From: Galdieria sulphuraria
Lineage: Eukaryota; Rhodophyta; Bangiophyceae; Galdieriales; Galdieriaceae
NCBI RefSeq assembly: GCF_000341285.1
Contig: NW_005178430.1
Location: 62,001-126,000, forward strand
Reading direction: 5' to 3'
DNA: 64,000 bases
Under the pieces are notes generated by a model. It made no database searches and had not been told where the DNA came from. It was given only the letters and a program-made list of their open reading frames with translations. Position numbers and translations under genes: made by a program. Shown here one piece after another: positions 1-14,542 of this stretch (the stretch's first letter is position 1; each line of letters opens with the position of its first letter).

Positions 1-1159
1 TATAGCATTCTCTTTGATAGCATTGTAGATATCTGGCTCCGATGAAGGATCAAGATTAATAACCTTTGCATAACAACTAGACAAACTTTAGCAAACGTTC
101 TTGTCATGTTCTCCAACAGCTTTTCATACCCTCCTTCGAAATTGAAAACACCATCGTCATCCCATCTAACAAAGCCTATCAGCAAATAAAGATGAATGAT
201 GTGAAATACTAAAATTACCCATGTTCATCATCTCCAATAAGGTTTCTTTCTGGGTCAGCAGAAAGAGTAGTCTTTCCAGTTCCTGATAGTCCAAAATATA
301 AAACAGATTCTTCTACTGGTCCTCTGCCACGTGTAGCAGAACAGTGCATTGGTAGGATTCTCTCTTCCGGAAGCCAGAAATTCATCAATGTAAAGCAACC
401 TTTTTTAACCTCTCCACTATATTCCGTTCCTATCATAATATATATATGTATATATTCAACGAAATGAAAGCTCGTTTCATAACAAATTACCCGCAATAAG
501 GCCCATCTTTCTCTCCAAATCGATCATTACGAAAACATCTGAGTTCAAACTCTGTTCTCGCCACTTGGGATTATGAATAGAAGGAGAATGAATCCAAGTA
601 AACTCAGGTTGAAAGGATTCCAGTGTGGGATAAGTTTCACCAAACTTATCAGGTGTCAGCAACATATTGAGACAGAAGTGATGAATCCAAGCCCTCTCTG
701 ATATCACTCTAACCTTCTTTCTGCTTCGTTTGCTTGAACCAATATAGCCATCAAAGACATATACGTTTTTCTTTCCGAAATACTTTGGAAAGAGTGCAAA
801 GGCTTCATCAAATATAGCAGGAGATACTGGTTGGTTGAAGCCACCCCAGTCAATTTTAGAACGTGAAGGCTCTCTCTCAACGAAATATTTGTCTCTGGGT
901 GAACGTCCGGTATAGATACCTGTATCAACCCTAAGGTGAGTTTAGTAGAAAACATACAAAGTAACTTGAAAACACGTACACAACTGCTCCGTTATCAGCT
1001 AATGCAACTTCTCCATTATCAATTTCATGCTTTCTCACTTGTTCAAAGGACAAGTTACGGAAAACTTCTGCCACCCCCTGCGGCCTTGAAGTTAGTTATT
1101 ATATGCAAAATACCAAAACAAAGCCATACCAATTCTGCTAAAATATTCACTGTTGACAT
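1..1159 (-). CDS. PCK1: Phosphoenolpyruvate carboxykinase (ATP), 3-prime end outside window
   Basis: Converts oxaloacetate plus ATP to phosphoenolpyruvate, CO2 and ADP, the entry step of gluconeogenesis. Exons on the minus strand: 1130-1159, 980-1077, 491-930, 219-429, 130-165 and 1-76 (cut by the window edge), giving 297 codons of the roughly 530 usual in the family. Visible landmarks in order: [20 protein letters not shown] across the second junction, RSPRDKY, the kinase P-loop [13 protein letters not shown], then [18 protein letters not shown] with the metal-binding acidic residues. All five introns are 43-56 nt and phases close. The start ATG at 1159 is the only ATG after an in-frame upstream stop. 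The N terminus is short, which suggests a cytosolic enzyme. The gene is divergent from the phosphate translocator. I am sure of the family; only the C terminus is unseen. Confidence 0.95.
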
Positions 1160-1953
1160 AGTTTGGTGGCTCAACTTGTTTCCACTATTAAAAGAACGAG
1201 ACAGTCGACGTTCAAACACACAAGTGCCCAATTCTAAATGAGATGTAAATGTCTAATTGTCATATTGAGGGATTCCACGAGAAATTCTGCGATGGTGTAG
1301 AAAAAAGCAAACCCGGCGCGGAAGAAGGGAAGGATTTTCGTAGAGTAGTAATAATGAGATATCTGCCTCTTATCCTGGTTTAAGAAACTCCTAGTTTCTC
1401 TAACCTTTTATTACATGTTATTCTAGATATAAAACTTGACCTATTTTGAGATAGTTCAAAGGAATCTTTCTTTGGTACTCAATACTATTTTGTCATATTC
1501 TTTTCAAGTGGAACAATTGACAAGTTTTTTAGCGACACAAGCCTATCTATCTATCTATCAATAGAAGAGTCTTTAGAAAGCAAGGAAATGAAGCGCTGTT
1601 CTTCTTCGACAATTCCTTCCTAACTTCATCCTCTTCTATAACCAATTTCAACCTAAAGAATTTGAAAATGCAATAGTTGGCAAAACATTCAGGAAAAGTT
1701 TTCCCTATGAGTTGGTTATTGAAAAACTAGAGACCCAAATGAGTTATTTCCATGTAAAAATAAAAATGGACTCTTTACCCCATTTGGAAAACGTATCAGC
1801 TTTCATCTCCAGTTTAGAAGGGTCTTCAGTCTTGTAGATATATCGGTAACTGCGTTTCAGTTACCACTAGAATGGGTTTCTGATTGTTGTTGATGCTTTA
1901 AGACGCGATGCATATTCAATCTCTCTGAAAATTCCCCATCTCCCCTCTCTGGA
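1160..1953. promoter_or_regulatory. Divergent intergenic region, PEPCK / phosphate translocator
   Basis: About 800 bases separate the two start codons, long for this window. It holds a short CTAT-type tetranucleotide run near 1543-1560 and no open frame with family features. It presumably contains both 5-prime UTRs and promoters. I see no defined motif. Confidence 0.4.
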
Positions 1954-3239
1954 ATGATGATAGAAGCCGCCTTTGTTCCTCTTTCTTGTTCACTTTTCTC
2001 CAAACAACACAGATGGACAGTTGTGTCAAGAAACAAGAACAAAAACAGCATTTCAAGCCACATGGAAGGTTCGTGTAGCCTTCGCAATCTAAATATATCA
2101 ACTAAACTTATTTAAAAGGCTCGAAAAAGCTCCTGGGAACTCCACGCTTTACTTTATCTAGATCGCAGTTCCTGAACGTTTCATATCTCAGAACAAAATA
2201 CAATAACGTTGCTTCTTCTTCCAAAGGAGAAAAGGATATCATAAGAGCAGCTGTAGACAAGTCGGAGAGTGGTGGCTCTCCTCAAAAGTCCAGTGTAGGA
2301 GTGAGCCCAACCTTGGTACACACTTTGAAAGTGGGATTTTACTTTTTCTTGTGGTATTTCTTCAATTTCATCTTCAACATAGCAAATAAGAGAACGCTGA
2401 ATATGTGGAAATATCCATGGGTATTATCTACCATCCAATTGGGAGTGGGCGCTCTCTATTGTACCTTCTTATGGGTCCTAGGTCTCAGAACAAAGCCAAA
2501 CGTCTCGAAAAAGTTAATCAAAGCTTTGATATGGCCATCCTTAGGCCATACGTTAGGTCACGCAGCTACTTGCATGTCTTTTTCTTTGGTAGCTATTTCT
2601 TTCACTCATGTTGTGAAATCAGCAGAGCCAGTGTTTGGAGCAGTCGGTTCAGCACTAGTGTTGGGTGAATTCTTTCATCCACTTACCTACTTAACGTTGG
2701 TTCCTATTGTATCAGGTGTAGCTCTTTCCGCAGCAACTGAACTGACTTTTACCTGGACCGGATTCATCACCGCTATGATTTCTAATGTGGCCTTTGTGAC
2801 TCGCAATATTACGAGCAAATTTACTATGGTTGACTTTAAGAATGAGAAGACTCTGATTGCTCAGAATACATATGCATTGATCACTATCATATCATTTTTC
2901 ATGGAGTTACCTTTTGCTTTGTTGATGGAAGGTTTTCCACCTCTGGTGTCTGCAATTGCGGGAGTTTCCAAAGCCAAGTTATTTGGAAGTATTATGTTTT
3001 GTTCCTTATTTTATCACCTTTATAACGAGGTTTCTTATCTTTGCCTGGATAACGTTTCTCCGGTATCCTTCTCTATTGGCAATACTATCAAGAGAGTGAT
3101 TATTATCTTTGGTTCCATTCTAGTGTTTAGGACTCCCGTTACGAGGCTCAACTTTATTGGCTCGACTATTGCTATTATTGGTACTATGCTTTATTCACTG
3201 GCCAAAGCTAAGCTACCATCGAAGCGAGAAAAGCAGTAG
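1954..3239 (+). CDS. Plastid triose-phosphate/phosphate translocator family protein
   Basis: Antiporter of the plastid inner envelope that exchanges phosphorylated C3 (or related) sugars for phosphate. Exon 1 1954-2068, intron of 50 nt, exon 2 2119-3239; 411 residues. The first ~90 residues are rich in Ser, Arg and Lys and act as a transit peptide; ATG 1954 follows an in-frame stop. The rest is a hydrophobic carrier of the drug/metabolite transporter fold. Family signatures are FSLVAISFTHVVKSAEPVFG, ALSAATELTFTWTGFITAMI and the C-terminal Lys-Arg pair in NTIKRVIIIFGSI; in the crystallised Galdieria TPT the equivalent residues bind phosphate. The HVVKS form resembles TPT more than the PEP or glucose-6-phosphate members, but substrate choice is inference. 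Confidence 0.9.
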
Positions 3240-3976
3240 TGGATGACTAGTGATAACAGTGTTTCTTCCCTTGTTTACTTTTCGCAGGAATACCATATGA
3301 TCCCTTGTTTTGTGTGAAATCTAAAGTTTTCTATATTGTTGCCCTTTTTGCTCATCTTTGCCGTTGTCACTTGTGTTTTTTGTTGTTGTGACGTTTCAAT
3401 CAACTGCGGACCCAAGAAAAGGGGCAAGGAGAACAAGAACTACACTTTATCCACAAAACAACGACAACTTTCTAATGTTGGGAACCATGAGAATCTTTCA
3501 AAGCACCTCTTCCAAACCTAGGATTGGGAGAGTTTTTGTAGTTTTCGTCTGTAAAAAGACGGGTCAAAACACAGCACAGCAACCTTGGGATCACACATAC
3601 CAGTGGGTTTAAACGCAAACCACGAGAAAGTCAAGACAATAAAGTAACCGAGGTAGAAACTAGGCGAGGTAAAACGCGACGAAAGTGCAAAACGCCTACT
3701 TACGGAGTGGACTCTGGTCTACGTGCGTCGTTCCAAAAAATTTTCCAAGTAGGAAGTTTTGCCATATTCACAACTAATGAACGAAGAATGACACACAATC
3801 ATTCAATTTTTGCTCACTAGAAGAATGTATCCATTTCAACAAAGTATTTCTAAGAGAGTATCGATACAGGTTACTTTGGAAAAAGATCTTCAACTTGACA
3901 CAACAAACTATATGAAACATGTATGGAATAAATGATTGGAGTTATCCCATTGTTGCGTTTCTAAGTAACCTGTCGA
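3240..3976. other. Intergenic, no supported gene
   Basis: About 740 bases between two plus-strand genes. Two overlapping frames of 60-84 codons (3336-3612) lack any recognisable domain. A short inverted pair TAGGCG / CGCCTA sits near 3662-3699 with a 28-base spacer. Probably the 3-prime UTR of the translocator and the promoter of the WD40 gene. Confidence 0.4.
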
Positions 3977-5433
3977 ATGACTTCGATGTATGCCAATACT
4001 TTGGAAGCAAGTGATGGACACCCAGAGAAGTTCGAAGAACTGCGTATATGGAGACTAAACTCTTGTTTCCTATATGACCTACTGATATTGAAGAGAAACA
4101 GTCTTGGGCTTTACAGTTGCCAGTGGCTTCCAGTAAGTTGTGGAGGAACCATACAAGATATTCGACGATGATACAAGTTAGGAAACAGATGTGGCTTTAC
4201 GCCCTGGCTTCTTTTCACAAAAGATTTTATTAGGAAGAGCAGGGGATGGAAATAGTGCGTTCATGGTGATACAAGTGGATATGCCAGATTCCAAGGAACA
4301 AGGATATTCAGATGATTTAAAGGAAGAGTTGAAGAGTGGTATGAGTTGGCTCCATTCAGGGTATATTCATGTTCATCCGTTGGTTAGTAAAGGAACTCAG
4401 TTTGACAAAGCTACGGGTCTGTTATATAGGCTCGTTACGACAGGATATTCACCGAGTAAGATATTCCCCACAACAAAATAATATAGTAGCTGGAAGAACT
4501 TCCGTAAGGTTTTTATACTATTATACTTTTCAGTCTTATAGTTATGTCATATAGAAAGCAAGTGTTGTGTTGTTCGATATATCAGAGACATCGACATCGA
4601 ACAAGCTTCAAGCAGAACCCTTAGATATTCTTGATGGCCCACCGGAAAAGAATAACTGGTAAGAAGTTGTCTTGTTGATGCCCATTTCACCACTCAATAA
4701 CCGATTGGAAAGTTTTTCCTTAGCTTGGGATCCCGTTCGTAAAGGAGTGCTTGGAGCAGGTGGTCCAGATAATGGTATTTATCATTGGGATGTGAACGGT
4801 GGCAACGTTAGAGCTTTAAATTGCTTGAGAGATCCGCAACAAGAGACTATAAATGATATTCATTTTCATCCAACTGAATCTATTGTAGGTGCTGCCGGTG
4901 AACAAAAGAGATTCACTTTATTTGATAAGACTAGTCACAGCGTGATTGAATCGAGGGTGGCACATAAGAAAGGAGTCAATTGCATAGAATTTCATCCTCA
5001 AAATGCAAATTTGTTTCTCACTGGTTCTGATGATACGACTATTGCATTATGGGATAGAAGGAAGACTCATCGTGAGTTGTATAGGTTTACTGATCATCAT
5101 ACATCAGTAACCGAGTTACACTGGAATCCAATATCTCCTAGTCTTTTTGCTTCTGCTGCTGACAGCAAAGTATTTGTAAGTTAACCTCTTTCACTTGCAA
5201 TGTGTCCCTCTTATCTTTCGTAGTTGTGGGATATGACACGTATTGGAGCTTCTTTGGATACGAAAGATCTGGATGGTAGTTCTCCAGAATTACTATTTAT
5301 TCATGGTGGACATATCAAAGGAGTGGAAGGTTTTGATTGGAATTCAGAAGTCCCGCGTATGATCGCTAGTGTTAGTCTTGATGAGTTTATAGAAATATGG
5401 TCTCCTGGTTTACACGTTTTGGATGAGCTTTGA
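3977..5433 (+). CDS. RBBP4/MSI1-type WD40 protein, divergent tandem paralogue
   Basis: Histone-chaperone-type beta-propeller related to RBBP4/MSI1. Exons 3977-4132, 4182-4386, 4430-4503, 4555-4658, 4713-5175, 5224-5433; 403 residues, all phases close. The N-terminal helix aligns with RBBP4 (EELRIWRLNSCFLYDLL against [17 protein letters not shown]) and later blades are clear (TGSDDTTIALWD, SAADSKVFLWDMTRIG, PELLFIHGGH). It is much more diverged than its neighbour: blades 1-2 are weak, the negatively charged loop before PELLF is altered (DLDGSSPELLF instead of [10 protein letters not shown]) and the C-terminal acidic tail is missing. Four of five introns sit where they do in the adjacent copy, so this is a local duplication. 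Whether it still binds H3-H4 is uncertain. Confidence 0.8.
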
Positions 5434-7353
<1,920 letters not shown>

Positions 7354-7655
7354 ACTGGTTTAAAATACCCTATTGCGTATTAAGGTTTTGGAATAGATGA
7401 ACCTTGATTTGAGTTACTTTGTTGTGTCTAGAAACACACATGATAAAGAATCATTCTTTTCCTTGTTCCATTCTGTTATTTGATACTCTTTCAAGACCAC
7501 TATAAAAAGAGAATGATGTGAAATGTTTGCAAGTCTCTCATCTGCAAGACAATGTCTGATAAGGTGTCTTTTGCTTTATACTTCAATGGACTCAAAGTCA
7601 GTGAAAGAAAATGAAATCAAATGGATAAAAATGATACAAAATAATGTACTCGTGA
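7354..7655. other. Convergent 3-prime intergenic region
   Basis: About 300 bases between the ends of the MSI1 and ARMC1-like genes; no supported gene, presumably two facing 3-prime UTRs. Confidence 0.4.
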
Positions 7656-8810
7656 CTACCAAAATCCAAAACCAGAGACAAAACTCTAAAGAAATTTCAA
7701 CTCATCGATGCTATCTTTTCCTTTTATGACATTTGGCTTACCTTTCCAATTCGATTCACGAGACGAGTTGCTCTAGCTCTCTTTTTGGCTTCTTCTTTCC
7801 TTTGTGCTTCTAATCTTTCTGCCAAAGTAACACCGCCGTTACCAGGTACAATTATTTTGTCTCCACGTTGCCAACTCCAAGAAAGACGAGAACGACTAGG
7901 CATCTCATCCAAATATTTGGGTCCATCACTAGAAAGATTTAAATACACAAGTGCATAAACGAGAGAAAGACCGAGAATCTACCTCGAAATATAAAGAGCC
8001 TCATTCGAACGAAGTTGATTATTCTCTTTCTCAATATATACTTCTTCGTCTATTATCTCTGCGGGAAACCCACCACGCAATTCAATGGCTTTACGAACAT
8101 ATTCTGCAGCAATTCTGGACCTTACAATGACAGTCTCCGTTCCAATTTCAAAGGATACTGATACGACTCCACGTGTCATTACCAACAGACGCTCTACTCT
8201 GTACTGTACATCTTCATCACTAACATTTCGAACATAAAGTCGAATGGTTAGTGTTTGAGGAAGAAAAGGAACATCTACAAGGTCAGCGTGGTTTTGTTCT
8301 GAAAGACAATTTTGAGCCTTGGGCTTCAAAACGGTTGAGAGAGATGAGTCAAACGCTTCCTTTCCTCCTAATCCACCTTTATTGGCCAATGATGCCAACT
8401 CTTCTGCGATAAATGCCTGACTCTCTTTGGAATTTCGGACCAAAAGATTAACCAAACAAGCATGTGCTGATTGCCTAGTACCAATATCCGCTCTATCAAA
8501 GTCGGTAACTAGAGCTTTCAATGCTGATACTAGTCCCCTTTCTGATTTCATCACTTCTGCATTATCTGGGTGACTAGTCAGATCCAATATTGCTTCTACA
8601 GCTATTCTAACGATCTCGGAATCGTTGCCTTCGATGAATCCAACTAAAGCTGCCATGCAACTAGGACCCGAGATATTTACGAACGTGTACAAACTTGGAA
8701 GTTATAACTTACCCTTCTTCCCTAGCTATGATAGGTTGGTTTTCGGTGTCTGCAGATAATGAACGAAGTTGAACTGCAACATTTCTTATACTCGTGTATT
8801 CTATGGACAT
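7656..8810 (-). CDS. ARMC1-like armadillo protein
   Basis: Exons on the minus strand: 8713-8810, 7983-8660, 7742-7928 and a last 30-nt exon 7656-7685; 330 residues. The first ~110 residues form armadillo-like helices (CMAALVGFIEGNDSEIVRIA, AVEAILDLTSHPDNAEVM); the middle (residues ~170-230) resembles the heavy-metal-associated-like fold of ARMC1 (TLTIRLYVRNVSDEDVQYRV, GVVSVSFEIGTETVIVRSRI). The last exon adds SFVSGFGFW and a stop, which matches the aromatic SFYW end of animal ARMC1 and supports splicing there rather than reading through to VSQMS. Animal ARMC1 is linked to mitochondrial distribution through the MICOS/MIB bridge; a role here is inference. Family fairly sure, last exon likely. 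Confidence 0.75.
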
Positions 8811-9196
8811 GAAAAGAGAGACAACGGTTTCTCAAGCGCCAAAATTTTTCAAATGCAATGGGATTCAAATAGGAAGAAGGCCCTCCACTGGCCAACCCAC
8901 ACCACTTTTTGAGACACTTTTCTCACAAGGGATGAAAAAAGTTTCCAGTAAATTTATTCTCCACTGCAACTATCAAACAATTATGTGAAGTCTACAAGTT
9001 ACTTGGAATGGATCTTGCTTTCTTGACACATATAATAAGAATATCTCATACTCTATCTCCACTGGTCAATTAACCTCTCGAATAAAGCGATTTTACTCCT
9101 TTTCTCTTCCTTGTTCCACTAGTCCATCGACCATACAAGCCCACAAGGGTAGAAGATATTCAACAACACATCATCAAACGGAAAGTCAGTTTGTCT
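8811..9196. promoter_or_regulatory. Upstream region of the ARMC1-like gene
   Basis: About 390 bases between the BCL7-like stop and the ARMC1-like start, both on the minus strand. No coding signal seen on either strand. Confidence 0.35.
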
Positions 9197-9574
9197 TCAT
9201 TCTCTGCTTTGCTCTTCCTCTTCAACTTTGTTTTCTTCTTGGTACAACGTAATGGGTTGCCTTTCGGGTGGTTGTTCAGGATAATATATGGCTTCGAAAC
9301 CAATAAAAACTTCATCTTCTCCTTCCTTTTGTTTATTACTGGAGTTACGTTCTTTAACCGGAACCCATTTGGGAACCACTACGTTGCCAATAGTGACAAG
9401 TTTCTCTTCCCAATACTTCGTTGGTGCTTGGTTATTAGAGTATCCACGTTCCGCAAAAAACGTGGACAAGTCAACTACAGTGTCTTTATTTCTTTCTCCA
9501 CTTGCAGAGAACCCCTCTACTTGTCGTCGGATATCACCTCGAGTGGTAAACGAAGCACGTGAAGAGGAATGCAT
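9197..9574 (-). CDS. BCL7-like N-terminal domain protein
   Basis: Single-exon gene, 125 residues from ATG 9574 (two upstream in-frame GTG/TTG codons are not needed). Residues ~12-65 match the BCL7 N-terminal motif in order: RGDIRRQVEGF (compare the KDDIKKV helix of BCL7), then KYWEEKLVTIGN and PKWVPV (compare RKWEKKWVTVGD and FKWVPV). The C-terminal third is acidic and of low complexity. BCL7 proteins are accessory subunits of SWI/SNF (BAF) chromatin remodellers. The match is to a short motif, so the family is likely rather than certain. Divergent from GAR1 across 304 bases. Confidence 0.65.
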   Translation of the reverse strand: MHSSSRASFTTRGDIRRQVEGFSASGERNKDTVVDLSTFFAERGYSNNQAPTKYWEEKLVTIGNVVVPKWVPVKERNSSNKQKEGEDEVFIGFEAIYYPEQPPERQPITLYQEENKVEEEEQSRE

Positions 9575-9878
9575 CAACACTTCCCAACCCTAAATGAACC
9601 CCGTTGAGTCCTTCGTCACCATAGCAACCAACTCATCTTCATAATGGATAAAGTAAGATATGCAACTGCATCGAATGACTATAGAGTTGTATGAGACTGA
9701 ATAGATATCAGAGCTATCCAACAACTCATCGAAGAATGATCACATGTCTTAGTCCCAAGTTGTTCTTGATCACATTGCATCCGATACCTACAATAATAAA
9801 CAGTCATATTGAACTTTAGTGTCTATAAAAGAAAATTGTATTCGATTCCTTATGTGTAACTCCCCCTATTTATTTGTA
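9575..9878. promoter_or_regulatory. Divergent promoter region, BCL7-like / GAR1
   Basis: 304 bases between two divergent start codons; no recognised motif. Confidence 0.35.
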
Positions 9879-10500
9879 ATGGCAAGTTGGGGTGGCTTTC
9901 GAGGAGGACGATCACGTGGACGGTTTTCGCGTGAACCGAACAACCATCGGTTCGGTAGTTCTTACAGCAATGAAACACCTTCGCAACTAGTTGAAATGGG
10001 TATTTTCCAACACCCTTGTGAAAATGAACTAGTTTGTAAGAGTACCAACGAAAAGATCCCATTTTTTAATGCTCCGATATTTTTGGAAAACAAGACACAG
10101 ATCGGCAAAGTCGAGGAAATATTTGGTCCCATTACAGACGTACACTTTACTATAAAACCAGTTGAAGGTGTTTTGGCTACTTCTTTTGGCATAGGAGAGA
10201 AATTCTTCATTGGGACGGAGAAGTTGCTGCCCCTTGAAAGGTTTTTGCCCAAACCCCCTGGCAGTAGTAGTGGTAGTAAAAGTGGAAGAACGCCACAAGG
10301 CATACGAAAACCTAGTGCTTTTGGAAGAGGAGGTAGAGGAGGAGGTCGTGGTAGAGGAGGAGGAGGAGGAATGGGTAGAGGAAGAGGAAAGTAAGATATA
10401 CTTATTACTGACTTGAAGACATAAGTTTTGACAGTTTTCTTTTCAAAGCTTTAGAGGTTCTTCTCCTTTCCACAGAGGAGGAAGGGGACGTCGAAACTGA
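9879..10500 (+). CDS. GAR1: H/ACA snoRNP protein GAR1
   Basis: Core protein of H/ACA ribonucleoproteins that pseudouridylate rRNA. Exon 1 9879-10390, intron of 85 nt, exon 2 10476-10500; 178 residues. An N-terminal GAR stretch ([13 protein letters not shown]) precedes the conserved core ([47 protein letters not shown]) and a C-terminal GAR domain ([14 protein letters not shown]). The intron lies five codons before an alternative in-frame stop: retention would give a protein ending GRGRGK, splicing gives GRGKGGRGRRN. The donor GTAAGA and the acceptor TTTCCACAG are good, and the extra residues continue the Arg-Gly pattern, so I favour splicing. Confidence 0.9.
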
Positions 10501-10758
10501 TCATATTTTAAAGATAGTATCATAAGTGTTATTAGCCTTTAGAACTCTATGGAAGATACCCAATTCTAAGGCTACTAACCTCTAGTATTCCTTGTTTCAC
10601 AACCACTATTCAGATTTGAATAGTATTCGAACTAGAAAACCGAGTAAAGTGCGTAGCTTCCATGGAATATCGCCCTTCTTTGTTCCTCGTATGAAGTATT
10701 AAAGTGCCGTCAAGCAATATCAGCGATAATATTTTACAAACATCAAACACTGCACTAG

Positions 10759-11901
<1,143 letters not shown>

Positions 11902-12155
11902 GAAAGATAAGAAATGCAATCTAACTCATTCGTTGAACAAAAGGCTCTCTGTTGGATATCGGACACAGTTGTCAATATTCATTCTCTCAAAAACTAAAAA
12001 TATCTACGAAATATTGGTAAATGATGAAAATGGATTGTATGGAAAAAGGAACTGATTCGTTCATTCTTATGCAATCATATCTGTCTCATCTATTAATTAA
12101 TTAGAAAAGCATTTCGACCGGGACTTGATAATAGACAAGATTGAAGAAGAGGGAA

Positions 12156-14243
12156 ATGACCCTGGCAACCTTGACATATATCCATTCCTGTTCAGTACGA
12201 AACGAAAGAAGCAACACTTTTATGGCATTCCACGCAACACCTTCTATTCTACATAGTAAACAGGGACTGTTGGAAAACATTGGAAAGCCTTTATCCATCG
12301 ATAGAACTGCTTTCAGTATGAGAAGGAGTTGCTTCGTTGAGAATCAACTTCATAAGAGAAGACTGGTGCAGAGTTGGGGAAACAAAGAATATACCAAAGC
12401 AGCCAACGGTTTTCGATCTCTTCAAGGTTCCAACAATGGCTATAAGGAATCTTCTTCAAGCCATTCCTGGGATGATGAACCACCACTGCCACCACCCATC
12501 TGGAAACCTACAAAACACGGTAAGTTAGCAACATTCCACGATTATCAGTTTTCAGACTCTTGCTAGACCTTGTCACCGGAAGAGATCCCACAAGGGTCAA
12601 ATTCTTTGACACTACTCTACGTGACGGCGAACAATCCCCTGGCGCAACTTTGACTGGAGAAGAAAAACTAGTCATTGCTAGACAATTAGCAAAACTGGGA
12701 GTGGATATTATAGAAGCAGGATTTCCTGTGGCCTCTAACGGAGATTTTGAAGCTGTTCGTAACATTGCTCGCACTGTAGGAACCAGAGAAAACCCTCCCA
12801 TCATTTGTGGTTTGGCTAGAGCTGTTGAGGTAAATATGGGTTATTTTATAAATCAATATATTCTAAACACTATTGTAGAGTGATATCGCCCGTTGCTGGG
12901 AAGCTGTAAAAGACGCTGCCTTTGCTAGGATTCATACGTTTATTGCCACCTCGGATATCCACATGGAGCATAAGTTGAAAAAGTCGCGTTCTCAAGTATT
13001 GGAAACGGTGACTAGAACTGTACAATATGCCAAGTCTTTGTGTGAAGATATTGAATTCTCAGCAGAGGATGCAACTCGTTCAGACCCAGAGTTCTTATAC
13101 GAAGTGTTTTCTAGAGCTATTGAAGCAGGTGCTACAACCATCAATGTCCCAGATACTGTAGGTTATACAACCCCTGCAGAATTTGGCTCTCTTATGCGTG
13201 GAATACGGAGAAATGTTCGTGGCATAGAAAATGTATGTCTTTCGGTACATGGACATGATGACTTGGGCTTGGCTGTTTCTAACTTTTTATCGGCTATTGA
13301 AAATGGAGCACAACAAGTAGAATGTACAGTGAATGGTATTGGAGAACGTGCTGGTAATGCTTCTTTGGAAGAAATTGTCATGGCGCTTTACGTTCGTCGT
13401 CAATATTATAATAACAAGTTGGGAAGACCTGATCCGAATGCTTTGCTTACATGTGTGGATACTCAAGAGATATGGAAAACTTCCAAATTGGTTTCGAATC
13501 TCACTGGCATGATAGTTCAACCCAACAAAGCTATTGTTGGTTCGAATGCATTTGCACACGAAAGTGGTATTCACCAAGATGGCATACTGAAGAATCGACT
13601 TACTTATGAAATAATGGATGCTAGGCTGATTGGTATGCAAGAAAATCAGTTGGTGCTTGGAAAGCATTCTGGTCGTCATGCCTTTAGGAAGCGTCTTGGA
13701 GAACTAGGTTTTGACCTTACAGAAGATGAGCTTAATCGTGCTTTTGTTCGATTTAAGGAACTTGCGGATAAGAAGAAGGAGGTAACCCTTTGGGATTTGG
13801 AGTCTATTGTAAACGATGAAGTTCGTTTGCAAGGTACAGAATATCTTAAATTGGAGCGAGTTCAGGTTCAATGTGGCGACAAGTTGATATCCACAGCGAC
13901 TGTCACAATCATGCATATGGAGTTGAGTCGCGAACTGACTGCTGTATCTATTGGCACAGGACCTGTGGATGCCGCCTTTAAGGCGTTGAATTCTATCGAA
14001 GGAGTTCCTAAAGTTGTTCTACAAGAATATATGGTCAATTCGATAACACAAGGTATTGATGCTTTAGGGGAAGTGACAGTTCGTATTCGTGGTGAAACAG
14101 ATAGTCGTTCTTTTATTGGTAGTGCAGCCAATACCGATATTGTTGTAGCATCTGTACAAGCATATGTGAATGCTCTTAATAGGTTGGCGCGTTATGCTCA
14201 ATATCCCAAGTCAGTTCATCCACAAAAAGATGCCGTAGTGTAG
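12156..14243 (+). CDS. leuA: 2-isopropylmalate synthase, plastid-targeted
   Basis: First committed step of leucine synthesis: 2-oxoisovalerate plus acetyl-CoA to 2-isopropylmalate. Exons 12156-12519, 12567-12829, 12879-14243; 663 residues. The first ~125 residues are Ser/Arg/Asn-rich, consistent with a plastid transit peptide. The catalytic barrel follows ([50 protein letters not shown] with metal-binding His residues, [14 protein letters not shown]), then [10 protein letters not shown] and a full C-terminal LeuA regulatory dimer domain (residues ~530-660), which in plants and bacteria senses leucine. Upstream TTG in the same frame is not used; ATG 12156 is the first ATG. Confidence 0.96.
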
Positions 14244-14542
14244 AGATAGTTGTTGGTTTGTTACATTTGTTATATATGGAAGATATCGTTTATTTACTCG
14301 ATAAATCTTTGCTTCCATAGTATTTAAGACAAGTTATCGATCTATACCTGTAGAGAACGCTTCCTTTGAGTCTCTACGGTAGAATGTGTTTTCCACCACA
14401 AATAGGAAATGAAATTCCCGTCGAGAGAAGAAGATGTGGTGATAATAAGAAGAAGAATGCTATGGCAATCTGAGGCTTTGGTGGAATCAGTAGACTTGGG
14501 TGGTATTGAGTTGACCTCCGGTGTTTGGATTGCTAGTCTTCA
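14244..14542. other. Intergenic, leuA to gapA
   Basis: About 300 bases; 3-prime UTR of leuA and gapA promoter. No motif recognised. Confidence 0.35.

Noticed and set aside
3662-3699. Inverted TAGGCG / CGCCTA arms as a small RNA or terminator
   Set aside because: Six-base arms separated by 28 bases are expected by chance in a 64-kb window.
9191-9593. Two plus-strand frames of 101-123 codons opposite the BCL7-like gene
   Set aside because: They lie wholly antisense to the minus-strand frame, which carries the recognisable motif; they look like shadow frames.
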